A stretch of DNA of 39,491 bases from Chromera velia (taxonomy: Eukaryota > Sar > Chromeraceae), in contig JAHBMJ010005713.1 of NCBI GenBank assembly GCA_018398765.1, positions 28,795 through 68,285 of the forward strand, written 5' to 3'. The position numbers and the translations under genes are program-made. The notes beneath the pieces were generated by a model. That model searched no databases, had not been told where the DNA came from, and saw only the letters and a program-made list of their open reading frames with translations. Positions 1-9,996 of this stretch are shown piece by piece. The first letter of the stretch is position 1. Each line of letters begins with the position of its first letter.

Positions 1-269
1 CTCTTGCTCTTCAAGTTATCGACATCATGCGAAGCACAGGTTCGTCGGTCGCCAATGTGGATGTGGTCTCTTTCTGCACATGGAATGCCCAGCACATTGC
101 TCATTTAAAGAGCATTGATGGCCTGCTGGCCTCCTTTTCATCCATTCTGTTCTTGTCAAATTCACACGACAGGACGCAGTATCGCCGTCGCAAGGAAAGA
201 AGGCGTGAATATCGCTACATTCGCCCGTCTTCTGTTCACTTCGATTGCGTTCTCTCCTTCTCTTTGCAG

Positions 270-3019
270 GTCACGGCACCGACGTTGCCCGGGCAAAGGA
301 AGTCAGAGCCTCCCGTGGGGCATTCGCAAAGAGCAAGAACCGCACGATGACATTAGCCTCCTCGCCCCTTGCAAGAGAGGCCAGGAAACAGGCAACGGCC
401 CGCCTTCAAAACGTCAAACAGACACTCCGGGAGATCAAAGTCGCCTCTCACGCAGAGCACCGCAGTAGTCAATACTACTCCTTTTCTGTGGCTCTGTGCA
501 GTGACCCTTCTTCCAGCTCTTTTTCCGGGGCGTCGAGGCTTCTTGCCTCCTCTCTCACTCGTCTCTCCGCTTCCTCCCACATTCCCTTCGAACTCTATCT
601 CCACTCGCTCTGCAAGGAGGGACTGACCGAGTGGCCTCGCAACATTCCTCGCACGCACATCTTCGGGGTCCCAGCACGATCTACTCAGTCTGCTGCCGGC
701 ACACAGACGCCTGGGGAATCTGCAGGGGCGCTGAGTGACGATCAGTCCGAGGCGTCCCTCCCCTCTGATGATGGGGATCTGGGCTCTGACCATCGTTCCG
801 ACTCAGACCGTGAGTATGAAAAAAAAGTCCGCAGTGCCATCCCGACTCTCATCCGTCATCGGAAGAAGGAAGAGCGCAGAAGGGAGAAGGCAGCACGCAC
901 AGAGGGGGGAGTCAACGCTCTGCCTTTTCCGAGACCCAGATATATCCCCAAACCACCCCCTCCCCCCAAATCGCATGACCACCCCCCCGTCGACCTCAAC
1001 ACCCTTCCCTTCCCCCTGCATTCTCTGGGCGTCTCTGACCCATACGACCTCCGCAAAGAGATGCAGAGCGACGAACGCCAATTCAACTTTTCCCTTGATC
1101 CCCCCGCCGACGGCCCCCCTCCCTTGGAAGACCTTGACATTCGACAGCAGGCTGAATCCTTCCTCCCCTCTCTGGCCTTTGCCGATGAGCCACGGTGGGT
1201 TTTCTCCCTCGACCCCCCCACCGACACCGCCCCTCCCCTGGAAGACCTCGAAATCCGCAGGCAAGCCGCGGCGTTCCTCCCCTCCCTGTGTCGTTCTATC
1301 GAACCGCTGTGGAACTTCTCCCTCCCAGAGGGGCAGCGGGAGAGCGTGCCTCTGCCTGTTGACGTGGTCAAGAAGGATGCGACCCTCCCTGCTCAAGAAA
1401 GGGTACTTGAGGCACGTGCGCGCTTTCGTAAGAAGAGGGGCGCGCCTTTCGGGACCCCTGAGGAGTGTCTGCAGAAGGTCCTCCTGTTGGCTGAGAAGGC
1501 CTACAGGCGCATCGCGGCACTTGCACAAGCACGGACGGAATACTGGGATGATTTTCTCGAACATCAAATTCCAAAGGGCCTCATGGAGATGCACAAGCGA
1601 TGCCTGCACACTTGCTTTCTTGCAGCAGGCTCAGGTTTGTGGTGCTGCTCGGAAGAAACCACTGAGACCCGGTCTCTTCAGGCACAGCCTCTGTATCTGG
1701 CAGTGCCGAATCGTCGTCTGAGCTTCTCAGAATGGAAGGAGAGGCTGCAGTCGGTCGTGGCGAGATGGAATTCTCACCTTTTCTGCTCTCAGCAGAGAAA
1801 GCAAGAGGAATACCTCAGCACGGCAGAGCGAAAGTTCAACGCTGCAGTGTTCACCCGCTGGCTCTGCACTAAGGCCAGGTCCAAGTCCTTCGACCTGTCT
1901 AAGGTCTTGGAGTGCTTCAATGCGAAGCGAGAAAAGCAGCGGAAGCTCTCCGAAGTCCCTCGTGACTACCTCCGCTGTCTCAATTGCTCCAAGTGCTTCA
2001 AGGTTGCCCGGAAGCTTTTGTATCTCCGGAGAAGGGCAGAGCTCAGGCAGCAAACGTCTGTTGACAAGGCCCGAACTGCCAAAGCCCTGCCCCGTGTGCT
2101 CCAGCAGGCAGAAGCATTCTTAGTGCCTGCCCAGCAGCACTTGAAAGGAGAGGGGGAGGGGGGCTCTGTAGAGTCACCAGCTTCCAGAGGGAAGGGTGTA
2201 TCGTCGTCCAACGACAAGGAAGAGCCCCCCCATGCATCTGCCATGAAGCAGCCAGGCAGTCCGAGAGAGCTTCAGAAGTCCACTGAGAGCACAACGGCAG
2301 CATCCCAAGGCTCTGTCCAGAAGGCAGCTGCAACGGGAGACGTTCAGTGGTCTCGCTCTGTGACAGGCACCCTCTCTGAGATGGACTCTCTGAGAGATCC
2401 CCTTCTCCCTTCCCTGCAGAACTCGGCAGCAGATCTCGCTGCTGACGGAGACAGGAGGTCCGAGGAGCAGAAGAAGGAAGTCAGTAGGGCTTCTGCTGAG
2501 GGATCTTTTCTATCTGAGGGTTTCTCCTTCTTCCTATACCTCCTTGCTTTTCTGTCCGAGCGTCTCGTGTTGCTCGAGGAAGGGGAGCAGCGTCGTCTGT
2601 ACAGGGACAGGGTCGAGAGAGACAAAGAAAGCGAGAGGGCATTGTGGGAACAGAGAGCGGAGGAGGGGAGACGGCTGACGAGGTGGATCTGGATTTCTCC
2701 CTCGTTTGGGAGAGATGGGCAGACCGCCACAGGCACTTCATTTGCCTTTCCCTCAAAGTCAGAAAGCGAGCAGAGCGTGTTCGCATCTTCCCGTGTGGTG
2801 CGGACAGCTGCGACCAACTTTCTTGTCCTTGCCCACTCTGAGCATGGGAAGGCAATCCAGCGGCAGCTGCAGGGAGGCGCAAAGTCGGGCGTCAGGGGGA
2901 GAGACGGAGAGGTAGCTGCAGTGGAGGGTCGCGAAGGAGTGGAGAGGAAAGTGGAGAAGGAAACGGAGGAAGAGAAGCAATTGAGAGAAACACGGAACTT
3001 GACGGAATTAGAATGTTAG
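270..3019 (+). CDS. Unrecognised protein, long 3'-terminal exon (5' exons missing)
   Basis: An open frame of about 916 codons follows a good splice acceptor (pyrimidine tract ending TTTGCAG at 263-269) and ends at TAG 3017-3019. The frame enters in mid-codon, so at least one earlier exon exists. The first 250 bases hold no convincing start. I recognise no domain. Visible features: an acidic, Ser/Asp-rich stretch (nt 720-810); a basic Arg/Lys/Glu segment (nt 815-905); a Pro-rich stretch (nt 930-1020); and two copies of a unit with core FSLDPP-(A/T)D-x3-PPLEDL-(D/E)IR (nt 1084-1320), with a third partial FSL start near 1315. A CLNCSKC cluster lies near nt 1975-1995, too small to call a zinc finger. 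The C-terminus is rich in Glu, Arg and Lys and may form a coiled coil. No AATAAA was seen soon after the stop. Coding is supported by length, the acceptor and protein-like repeats; function is unknown. Confidence 0.6.
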
Positions 3020-3210
3020 AAAGGGTGGGCTGTAGAATGCTCAACTCAGCGGCCTGTAAAGGGGGACTATAAGTAGAATTGCCGTGGATGGAGGCCTCGG
3101 TGAAAACATATAAGAATTGCACTCTAGATTGCAGTGATGATCAAGCCATTGATTGTCACTGATTTCTTCTGCAGCTCGTCAAAGTGTGTAAATTCTTGCT
3201 TTTTGCTATG
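3020..3210. other. Short spacer between gene and MITE
   Basis: Presumed 3' flank of the upstream gene. No open frame, RNA gene or repeat is visible here. The right end abuts the left inverted repeat of the element at 3211. Confidence 0.4.
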
Positions 3211-3754
3211 TACACCAATCCTGTAGGGTTACACAATCACTTTTTTCAAAATGTTTTGTTACACATTGTTTTGTTACACATTTCAATGGAATTTTGATGA
3301 ATGAATTAGTACACGCTTTAGTGTGCATTAATTCAAACTATTACTTTTAGGAATGCATTAAGTATACACTTTGCTAGTGTGCCTTAATTCAAACCATCAC
3401 TTTTAAGAATGCATTATTACATATTTTAGTGTGTATTAATTCTAGGTTTTATCTTCGTTTTCTTCTTCTTCAAGACGGTTTGACGGTACTGCTTTTGGAG
3501 CAATGGTGTCGTCAGCAATGCGAAGAATTTTTGAGCACTAGAGGCAGGGGTAGGATTACGATTAGGATTAGGATTTATGTCCGGAGGATTGGCCTCCCGT
3601 AAAAAGAGCAGAGGCGAGAGCAGGGGGGGTAGAAGAAAATTTGTCTATAATTATTGCACACTAATTAATTGTTACACACTTTTATGTGTAACAAGGGGGG
3701 GTCAGGGGTAATTGTTACACATTTAACTTTGTGTAACACTACAGGATTGGTGTA
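3211..3754. mobile_element. MITE-like non-autonomous DNA transposon with 24-bp terminal inverted repeats
   Basis: Bases 3211-3234 and 3731-3754 are reverse complements with one mismatch; each arm runs TACACCAATCCTGTAG then GGTTACAC or its one-base variant. The outermost TA of each arm could be a TA target duplication, which would suit a Tc1/mariner-like element, but this is inference. The ~544-bp interior has no coding capacity. Subterminal copies of TTGTTACACA lie at 3256-3265, 3271-3280, 3669-3678 and 3712-3721, with its reverse complement at 3685-3694; this spacing is typical of transposase-binding motifs. The centre carries three imperfect ~55-bp tandem repeats (3299-3455). The right end falls exactly where recognisable reverse transcriptase sequence begins. 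Confidence 0.7.
3299..3455. repeat. Three imperfect ~52-56-bp tandem repeats inside the MITE
   Basis: Units begin near 3299, 3351 and 3407. Each has the form GAATG, ATTA, a TACAC-type block, TAGTGTG, then TTAATTC. Each unit is partly palindromic, since TACAC and GTGTG blocks face each other around a TTTAG or TTTGCTAG centre. Spacing and divergence suggest old local duplication within the element. Confidence 0.6.
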
Positions 3755-5958
3755 TTGTAGCCCTCATTGATTTTACTCAAGCTTTTGATGAAGTCAGGCA
3801 TAGCAAGCTTGAGCAGCAACTGAGAGAGGCAGGGGTTTCAGAGGAGCTAATCCGATGGGCCCTGTCATCGCTCGAGAAAGTAAGAGCAAGAGTGAAAGGG
3901 ACAGGAAAGTGGTATCCAGAATAGATAGGGACGAAACAAGGGGGGTTCAGTGGGTCCACTTTTTTCAAAGGATACGTACACGACCTGTCAGAGAGAGTAA
4001 GAAAGGAAGGGAGGGCTGGGAGAAGGAGAATAGGAGAACAGGGAGAAAGACCGAAAGTACCGGTCGGAGAGGATGGGAGGTGGGTGGATTTTTTTTCCGT
4101 ATTATTTGCAGACGATACGACTTTGCTCGATGCAACAGACAGAGAATTGAACAAACTGCTGGAGGGATTGAGGAAGTACGCAGAGCTGCTCCGTCTCCTC
4201 TTTTTTGATAAATCGAGAGTACTGAGGTTTGGAAGGCAAAGACAGACAGAAGAGATCAGAATAGGCAGCATGGTACTGAAAGAAGAGAAAGCACAGCCAT
4301 TTTTAGGTCTGGTTCTTCCCTGAAACTGCGACCTCGATGTAATGATAGCAGACAGAGCAGTGAGAGCAGAGAGATGCATACAAGGATTGATAGGAAAGTT
4401 AGCCAGAGAGCCAGCTGTGCCGCCGGCAGAATGTTTTCATTTGTTTAATCAGACGGTGCGTGCAGTGTGGATGTATGGATGCGAGATACACCCATGTACA
4501 GACAGGGCCTGTGCAGAATTCGACGAAAAACAAAGACGCTTTGTGAGGTGGGTCTTGGGGCTAAGGAAGGCAGAAAGCGCAGACACTACATTGATGGAGG
4601 GGGGGATGTTTCCAATTGACATTGCAGTGGCAGAGAGGACGATCAGATGGGCAAGAAAGGCACTAAAAGAAAAGAGGAAGGAGGCGATTGGGCAGGCTGT
4701 CATTCATTGTTTGAAAGGAGGAGTGGAGGATGAACTAAAGAGGGGAAGAAGAACAGAGTTGCATACCTTTCACTTCTTTCTGCACTTGAAGAAATGCACA
4801 CAGACACTATTCACAGAGAGAGGCCTTCATCCTTTTTCAAAAGAGAAGCTCGCAGGCCAGCCAGGAGAGATAGGGACACACGCAGTGAATGAAAGAGTAG
4901 ATAGGATAGAAAGATGGATTGTAAGCAAGACAGATAAAGAAATAAAAGAGAGGAAGAAAGAAATCTTCAGGTGGAGAATTGAGAAGGGAGTGAGAGAGAG
5001 AGATAGAAGAGAGAGAGAAAAAGGAAGAAAAGTCTATATGGCACACACACACCAAACAAAAGCAAACAGAAATAGATTGCAGCTCATTTTGTTTGAAAAG
5101 GTGTCAGAAGAAAGACCAAGAGAGGGAATGAAAATAGAGAAAGAAAAACTGGGACGGGTGCCCTTTTCTTATAGAAGGGTAGTACCAAGAGGAGAATATA
5201 GAAGGAGAGCAGCCTGCAGAGTAGGAGACAGGACGTTAGCGGGAACAAAGGGAAAAGTGCCAGAAAGAGGAGAGGAGAGAGTGCCGTTAGAGGAGAGACT
5301 CTGCCCTTATTGCAAAAGATGGATAGAAACAGAGGTGTTGGAGGACGAGATCCATATGCTGACTGAGTATCCGATTTATGATAGAGAAAGAGCGCACATG
5401 TATAGAATATTAGGAGCAGACTGGAACGAGGGAAGAGAAAAGAGAGCAAGAGAAGTTTGCAGAGAGAAAAGAGAAGAACAAAGAGGAAGACTACACACTG
5501 AGGCTCTGTTTAAATTCTTGATGAACGAAGGGCATAGTGCGGTGGATGAGTTTCAGGGGAGGGCGGCGTTCAGAAGAAGAGTGTTCAAGGAAAGCCCAGG
5601 AAGGTACACACCTGGAAGCTCGTTAGATGAAACAGTGCTGGCACAGAGACACGGAGTGATCACAAAAAGAAAGGGAGGAACGGAAAGAAGAAAAGAAGAA
5701 TACAAGACCATCTTGGAAGCAATGGAAGCAGGAAGACAGCTGAGGGAGGGAGAAGGAGAAACCGCTGAGAGAAGAATGGAGAGAGGGCGTGCACAAAGCC
5801 AAAGTGTCCTTTCGTCCTGTGTCATTGGATCGATTTTTGGAGCAGTCCCTTCTGAGCAGCCCATAGACCAAAGCATGCAAAGCGCAGATAGATTGTTGTT
5901 TGTTAGCGGCCTGGGAAACCAGGCGGGCCACGGGGTGTGGTCTGAGCCTCAGCGATGA
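3745..5958 (+). pseudogene. 5'-truncated non-LTR (LINE-type) retrotransposon ORF with reverse transcriptase
   Basis: One reading frame runs about 737 codons and is broken by only two stops, TAG at 3922-3924 and TGA at 4321-4323. Reverse transcriptase landmarks are visible in order: the palm-A motif LIDFTQAFDEV (nt 3763-3795), a weak version of the QGG...L motif (nt 3937-3995), and the catalytic FADD box at 4105-4116. Next come thumb-like sequence and a long basic region. A C-terminal CPYC...H...Y-P-I-Y zinc-knuckle-like motif (nt 5302-5385) has Tyr where LINE ORF2 proteins normally have the third Cys. No endonuclease domain is present, so the copy lacks its 5' half. In the family this enzyme copies element RNA into DNA at the target site. 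The two stops and the truncation make this copy non-functional; the near-intact frame suggests fairly recent decay. Stop-codon reassignment is unlikely, since TAG and TGA end other genes here. Confidence 0.85.
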
Positions 5959-6047
5959 GGTACACCCCCCTGCCATTTACGGGGGCGACCTCTATAAGAC
6001 AAAACGGTGACAGTGCTCTAGGGCACCACTAATCACTAATCACTAAT
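5932..6047 (+). repeat. Structured 3' tail of the LINE, ending in (CACTAAT)3
   Basis: Starting 24 bases before the ORF stop, GGGGTGT (5932-5938) can pair with ACACCCC (5962-5968). Inside it, CCTCA-GCGA-TGAGG (5947-5960) forms a perfect 5-bp hairpin with a GNRA-type loop. A second short hairpin lies near 6014-6026. The element ends in three exact CACTAAT copies (6027-6047). Many LINEs end in a stem-loop read by their reverse transcriptase plus a short tandem repeat instead of poly(A); this tail fits that pattern. Confidence 0.6.
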
Positions 6048-6540
6048 TGCTATGAATCTTTTATTTTTATTTCTTAGAAATCAACTATAAGCCTAGCTAT
6101 AAGCGATTGATTTATTATACGATTTACTAAACTTAGTGATAACCTGTAGCTAGAAAATGTTGTACAACTTGAATATCGTATTCTAGGAAGTATTGTTCGT
6201 CAATTTTAAAATCTCTTTTTAAAAAAATAAAAAAATTAAAAGAAGTAGTTTATTCAACTAATCTAGCAACTAATATGATAATATTTATTGATCAGTTCCG
6301 CAGTAGGTGTCTTAAACACTAGCTTAAACACTCAGCGGCTGCCTTCCCGCTTTGTCTATCCGCCAGAGATCAGCTCAGGCTATAGCAATTCCTGTTAAAG
6401 AAGGTGTGGTCTTGAAACACAAGTTTAGGGGATAGTCCTCGGGTTAGTCCAGAGGGAAATGACGCCTAGACAGTATGAAGCGGGGCGCTCCAGACGCGAA
6501 GGGTCACTTAAAGCACATTTGGGGAGCACTTGGCAAGGCA
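6048..6540. other. AT-rich gene-free spacer
   Basis: Strongly AT-rich to about 6320, with scattered CTAG/TAGC words, then mixed composition. No coding frame, RNA gene or clear repeat end was found. It sits between the LINE tail and the polypurine tract. Confidence 0.5.
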
Positions 6541-6569
6541 CAAGGGTGAGATAGAAGAAAAGGAGACTA

Positions 6570-6588
6570 GAAAAGGGAAAGAGAGAGA

Positions 6589-6646
<58 letters not shown>

Positions 6647-6693
6647 AAGAAAGAAAAAAGAAAGAAAGAAAGAAAGAAAGAAAGAAAAAATAA

Positions 6694-6724
<31 letters not shown>

Positions 6725-6793
6725 CAAAGAAAGAAAGAAAGAAAGAAAGAAAGGCTTAGCAAGCAAGAAAGAAAGAAAGAAAGAAAGAAAGAA

Positions 6794-6825
<32 letters not shown>

Positions 6826-6941
6826 GAAAGAAACAGAAAGAAAGAGAAAGAAAGAGAAAGAAACAGAAAGAAAGCGAAAGAAACAGAAAGAAACAGAAAG
6901 AAACAGAAAGAAAGAAAGAAAGAAAGAAAGGAAGGAAGGAA

Positions 6942-6978
<37 letters not shown>

Positions 6979-7009
6979 GAAGAGAGAAAGGAAGAAAGGA
7001 AGGAAGAAA

Positions 7010-7043
<34 letters not shown>

Positions 7044-7171
7044 AAAGAAAGAAAGAAAGAAAGAAAGCAAGCAAGCAAAGAAAGAAAGGCTTAGCCAGCG
7101 AGCAAGCAAGCAAGAAAGAAAAAGAAAAGAAAGAAAGAAAGAAAGAAAGAAAGAGAGAAAGAAAGAAAGAA

Positions 7172-7223
<52 letters not shown>

Positions 7224-7250
7224 GGAGAGAGAGAGAGAGCGAAAAGGAAG
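6570..7250 (+). repeat. Long polypurine tract of (GA)n and (GAAA)n
   Basis: About 680 bases are almost entirely A and G on the + strand: (GA)n at about 6575-6640, (GAAA)n with GAAAG, GGAA and CAGAAAG variants to about 7180, then (GA)n again to 7240. Rare interruptions are patterned: AAGGCTTAGC followed by AAGC runs occurs near 6751 and again near 7087, suggesting duplication of a ~335-bp block. The long Lys/Arg/Glu frame on + and the Ser/Leu/Phe frames on - are by-products of the repeat, not genes. Confidence 0.95.
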
Positions 7251-8441
7251 GAATGAACGATACAAGGGAAATGGAAAAACGAGCGAAACCGCAGGTCATT
7301 CAGGAAGCGCGAGCAGAGGGCCCAAACGATTCAGAGTCCAGCGCTCTGCACTTACCTCTACACTTGCTAACAGGTGTCGGACAGACGCAGGCAACTTGTA
7401 ACATGTTTTTTTTTTCGTCTTTTTCTTTCACAGTCACATTTCTTTCACAGTCACAAGGTCAGATACCGAATCCATCGGCCGTTCTCCTATCTTCTTTCGC
7501 TCACTCTTCCGCCAACAGACTAAGGGAGAAACTCGACTGCCCCGCCTGACTACATGTGCTTCTGCAGCAGTCCCCCCTCACGCCAGCCCTTCACCTAGGC
7601 CGCCCATCTGTAGCTGCCCAACTTCGCCTGCTCCTCATGTCATTGATTGGATTGCTGTCCACAGAAAGTCTCCCACAAAGACCACAAAAAATGCGGGCAA
7701 CAGGTCGCTAGAGAGGGACTGATGCGGAAACAGGGGCTGGGGATGCAAGAGACAACTAACTTGATGCACAAAGAAGTAGCCCCAAAGCGTGCCACGGGGC
7801 AACAACTGAATAAGAGAGGACCTCTCATTCAGGAATGGAAAGCGGACACACCAAACACACCTGTGAAGCCAAAGCTGAGGGCGCCTTTCTCGGGGTTACA
7901 CAAGGGAGCGGAAGGGTAGAAAATAAGAAAATATGAACCAAAAACGGCACGGGAAGTACAGAAAGAAAGAAAGTGAAGAGAAGTTCAAGACACAACAGGA
8001 GGCCAAAATCGCTCCGTGAACGTTAAACAGAGGGACTGAGTCAGTCATGGCTATACGAATCAAAACGCGACGCTGGCGGAGAGCGATGCGAACAAACACG
8101 AAAACATATTAGCCAACTGTTACTGGAAGTGAGGTGGGAGCTTGTGGGAGCATGCAAGTCTCAGTGTCCTCTAAGAAAGTGACGATGCAACCATCCCTTA
8201 CACATGCAAAAAAGGGACAAAGAATCACGCAAAGACAAGGCAGGGGGGACACAGGATTGCAGACAGAAAGAAGGGCCTGTCGTGGAGCCACCCAAGAATA
8301 AAGACTGTACGCCTCTCAGCAAAGACTGACCCAAAAATTAAGGCGTCATTAGATCACACAATCTTCATCGACGATGCTCTCATCTGACGGACACAAAAGC
8401 CTCCACAGTGATCCTCTGGTAATTCTCAGAAGTACACACGA
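7251..8441. other. Gene-free interval between repeat blocks
   Basis: Only short frames of mixed composition occur (up to about 90 codons at 7647-7919). None has a recognisable domain, flanking splice sites or neighbours that would extend it. No RNA gene was recognised. Confidence 0.45.
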
Positions 8442-9150
8442 GGCCCACTCCGGCAAAGGCCCAGGCAACATTTTCTTCCCAGCAAAATCTCACAGCACGA
8501 GAGCCCATGGAGGCCCAAACCCCTGCACTGTGTTGCGCAAACGATGTGCACAGCAGCCCAGAAAGCTGGCACTCAGGAGTCTCACACACACCGAGAAAAA
8601 GAACCATCCAGATCCCGAACCAAGGCCCACTCCTGCAAAGGCCCAGGCAACATTTTCTTCCCAGCAAAATCTCATAGCACGAGAGCCCATGAAGACCCAC
8701 ACCCCTGCACTGTGTTGCGCAAACGATGCGCAAAGCAGCCTAGAAAGCTGGCACTCAGGAGTCCCACACACACCGAGAAAAAGTACCAACCAGATCCCGA
8801 ACCAAGGCCCACTCCTGCAGAGGCCCAGGCAACATTTTCTTCCCGGCAAAATCTCACAGCACGACAACTCATAGAGACCCAAACCCCAGCACTGTGTTGC
8901 GCAAATGATACGCACAGCAGCGCAGAAAGCTGGCACTCAGGAGTCCCACACACACCGAGAAAAAGTACCAACCAGATCCCGAACCAAGGCCCACTCCTGC
9001 AGAGGCCCAGGCAACATTTTCTTCCCAGCAAAATCTCACAACCCGACAACCCATGGAGACTCAAACCCCTGTACTGTGTTGCGCAAATGATGCGCAAAAC
9101 AGCAGAGAAAGTTGACAGTCCTGGAGCTCCCGTGGAGAAAGAAAAAGAAC
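8442..9150. repeat. Four tandem copies of a 182-bp repeat
   Basis: Copies start at the word GGCCCACTCC or its variant at 8442, 8624, 8806 and 8988, an exact 182-bp step each time. Each copy contains CAGGCAACATTTTCTTCC, TGTGTTGCGCAAA, AAGCTGGCACTCAGGAGT and CACACACCGAGAAAAAG. The last copy decays after about 9100. A weak echo (TTGCGCAA near 9258) suggests an older fifth copy. Because 182 is not a multiple of three, each frame shifts between copies, so the apparent frames on both strands are not genes. The unit length is close to a nucleosome repeat, as in many satellites. Confidence 0.9.
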
Positions 9151-9996
9151 TCTGAAGATCTGGCGGGGTGACACAAAGTTGTATCGGTAGTGCAAAATCG
9201 CCTTACTGACATTTCTCTGGCGAAAAGGCGAGTAGGGCCCCCAAACCTCTCCACCGAGTTGCGCAAGTCTCGCACCACACAGTGGAGAAGGAAGGAGAGT
9301 CTGCAAAGAACTGAGAGGTTCTCTTGAAGTGGAGCTTTTTTGAGTTTCGGTTCAACTCTGAAAAAACAAACTCTGAAAAAACTCGAGTTTTTTCAAGGAT
9401 TGATTTCGTGCGCGTCAATTTCCAGTTTCGAGGTGAGTTTTGAGTTTTCTGGAAAAATCATCGAAAAAACCGGAGCCTGCCAGCCTCAGACAAGCGCGCT
9501 GCCGGCAGGAATATTCAAATTCTGTTCCCAATTAATTAATTTTTCATCAATTCTTTAATTAATGCAATACTAATGCATTTAAATGACGAAAAATCTTAGG
9601 AATTTAGCTTTACTGACAAGAACGTAAGTGCTTTGAAAAACTGCCTGCCCAGCTAGGGGAATAAGTCTCCACACTCCCCACACCGGCTTTCCTTCGCTCA
9701 CCTCTGCTATCCTCTGCTCACATCGTCCACGCCCACACCTGCATTTGCGATAAGGCGTTTGCGATAAGGCGCACTTGCACACACTAAAGAAAGTGTATGT
9801 ATTATCCTACTGGGCACTTGACACAACCCGTGCTGTTCACGTTGCAAAGCGGGAAACCTTGCGGAGGTTCCAAGTCGGGCGTCTCCGTGAAGACGCACGC
9901 ACGCGAAGATCAAATCGGTGTAGATACGAGACACGCGCAGAGAGAAAGAGTCTGCAGACGCGCGAGGGTACCAAAGACACAGTAAAGGGTGTCAGA
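9151..9996. other. Upstream flank of the KDM4-like gene
   Basis: It contains decayed repeat sequence to about 9300, then a stretch rich in GAGTTTT and CTGAAAAAAC words (9320-9470), then an AT-rich part (9520-9620). A CCTGCC/GGCAGG inverted pair lies near 9477-9509. The promoter of the downstream gene should lie here, but I see no defined element. Confidence 0.4.

Noticed and set aside
803-1609. 268-codon minus-strand frame
   Set aside because: It lies opposite the better-supported + strand exon, reflects its Pro/Ser-rich composition, and shows no motif.
3922-4323. Stop-codon reassignment to explain the in-frame TAG and TGA of the reverse transcriptase
   Set aside because: TAG ends the frame at 3019, and TGA ends the demethylase and PPP2R3C at conserved C-terminal positions, so simple decay is the better explanation.
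6425-7549. Long open frames on both strands over the GAAA/GA tract
   Set aside because: They are translations of simple repeats (Lys/Arg/Glu on one strand, Ser/Leu/Phe on the other), with no conserved domain or splice context.
8442-9150. CRISPR-like array
   Set aside because: Repeats are contiguous 182-bp units without unique spacers, in a eukaryotic setting.
8374-9155. Overlapping frames of 110-200 codons on both strands
   Set aside because: They arise from the 182-bp tandem repeat; the step is not divisible by three, so no frame repeats the same peptide in successive copies.
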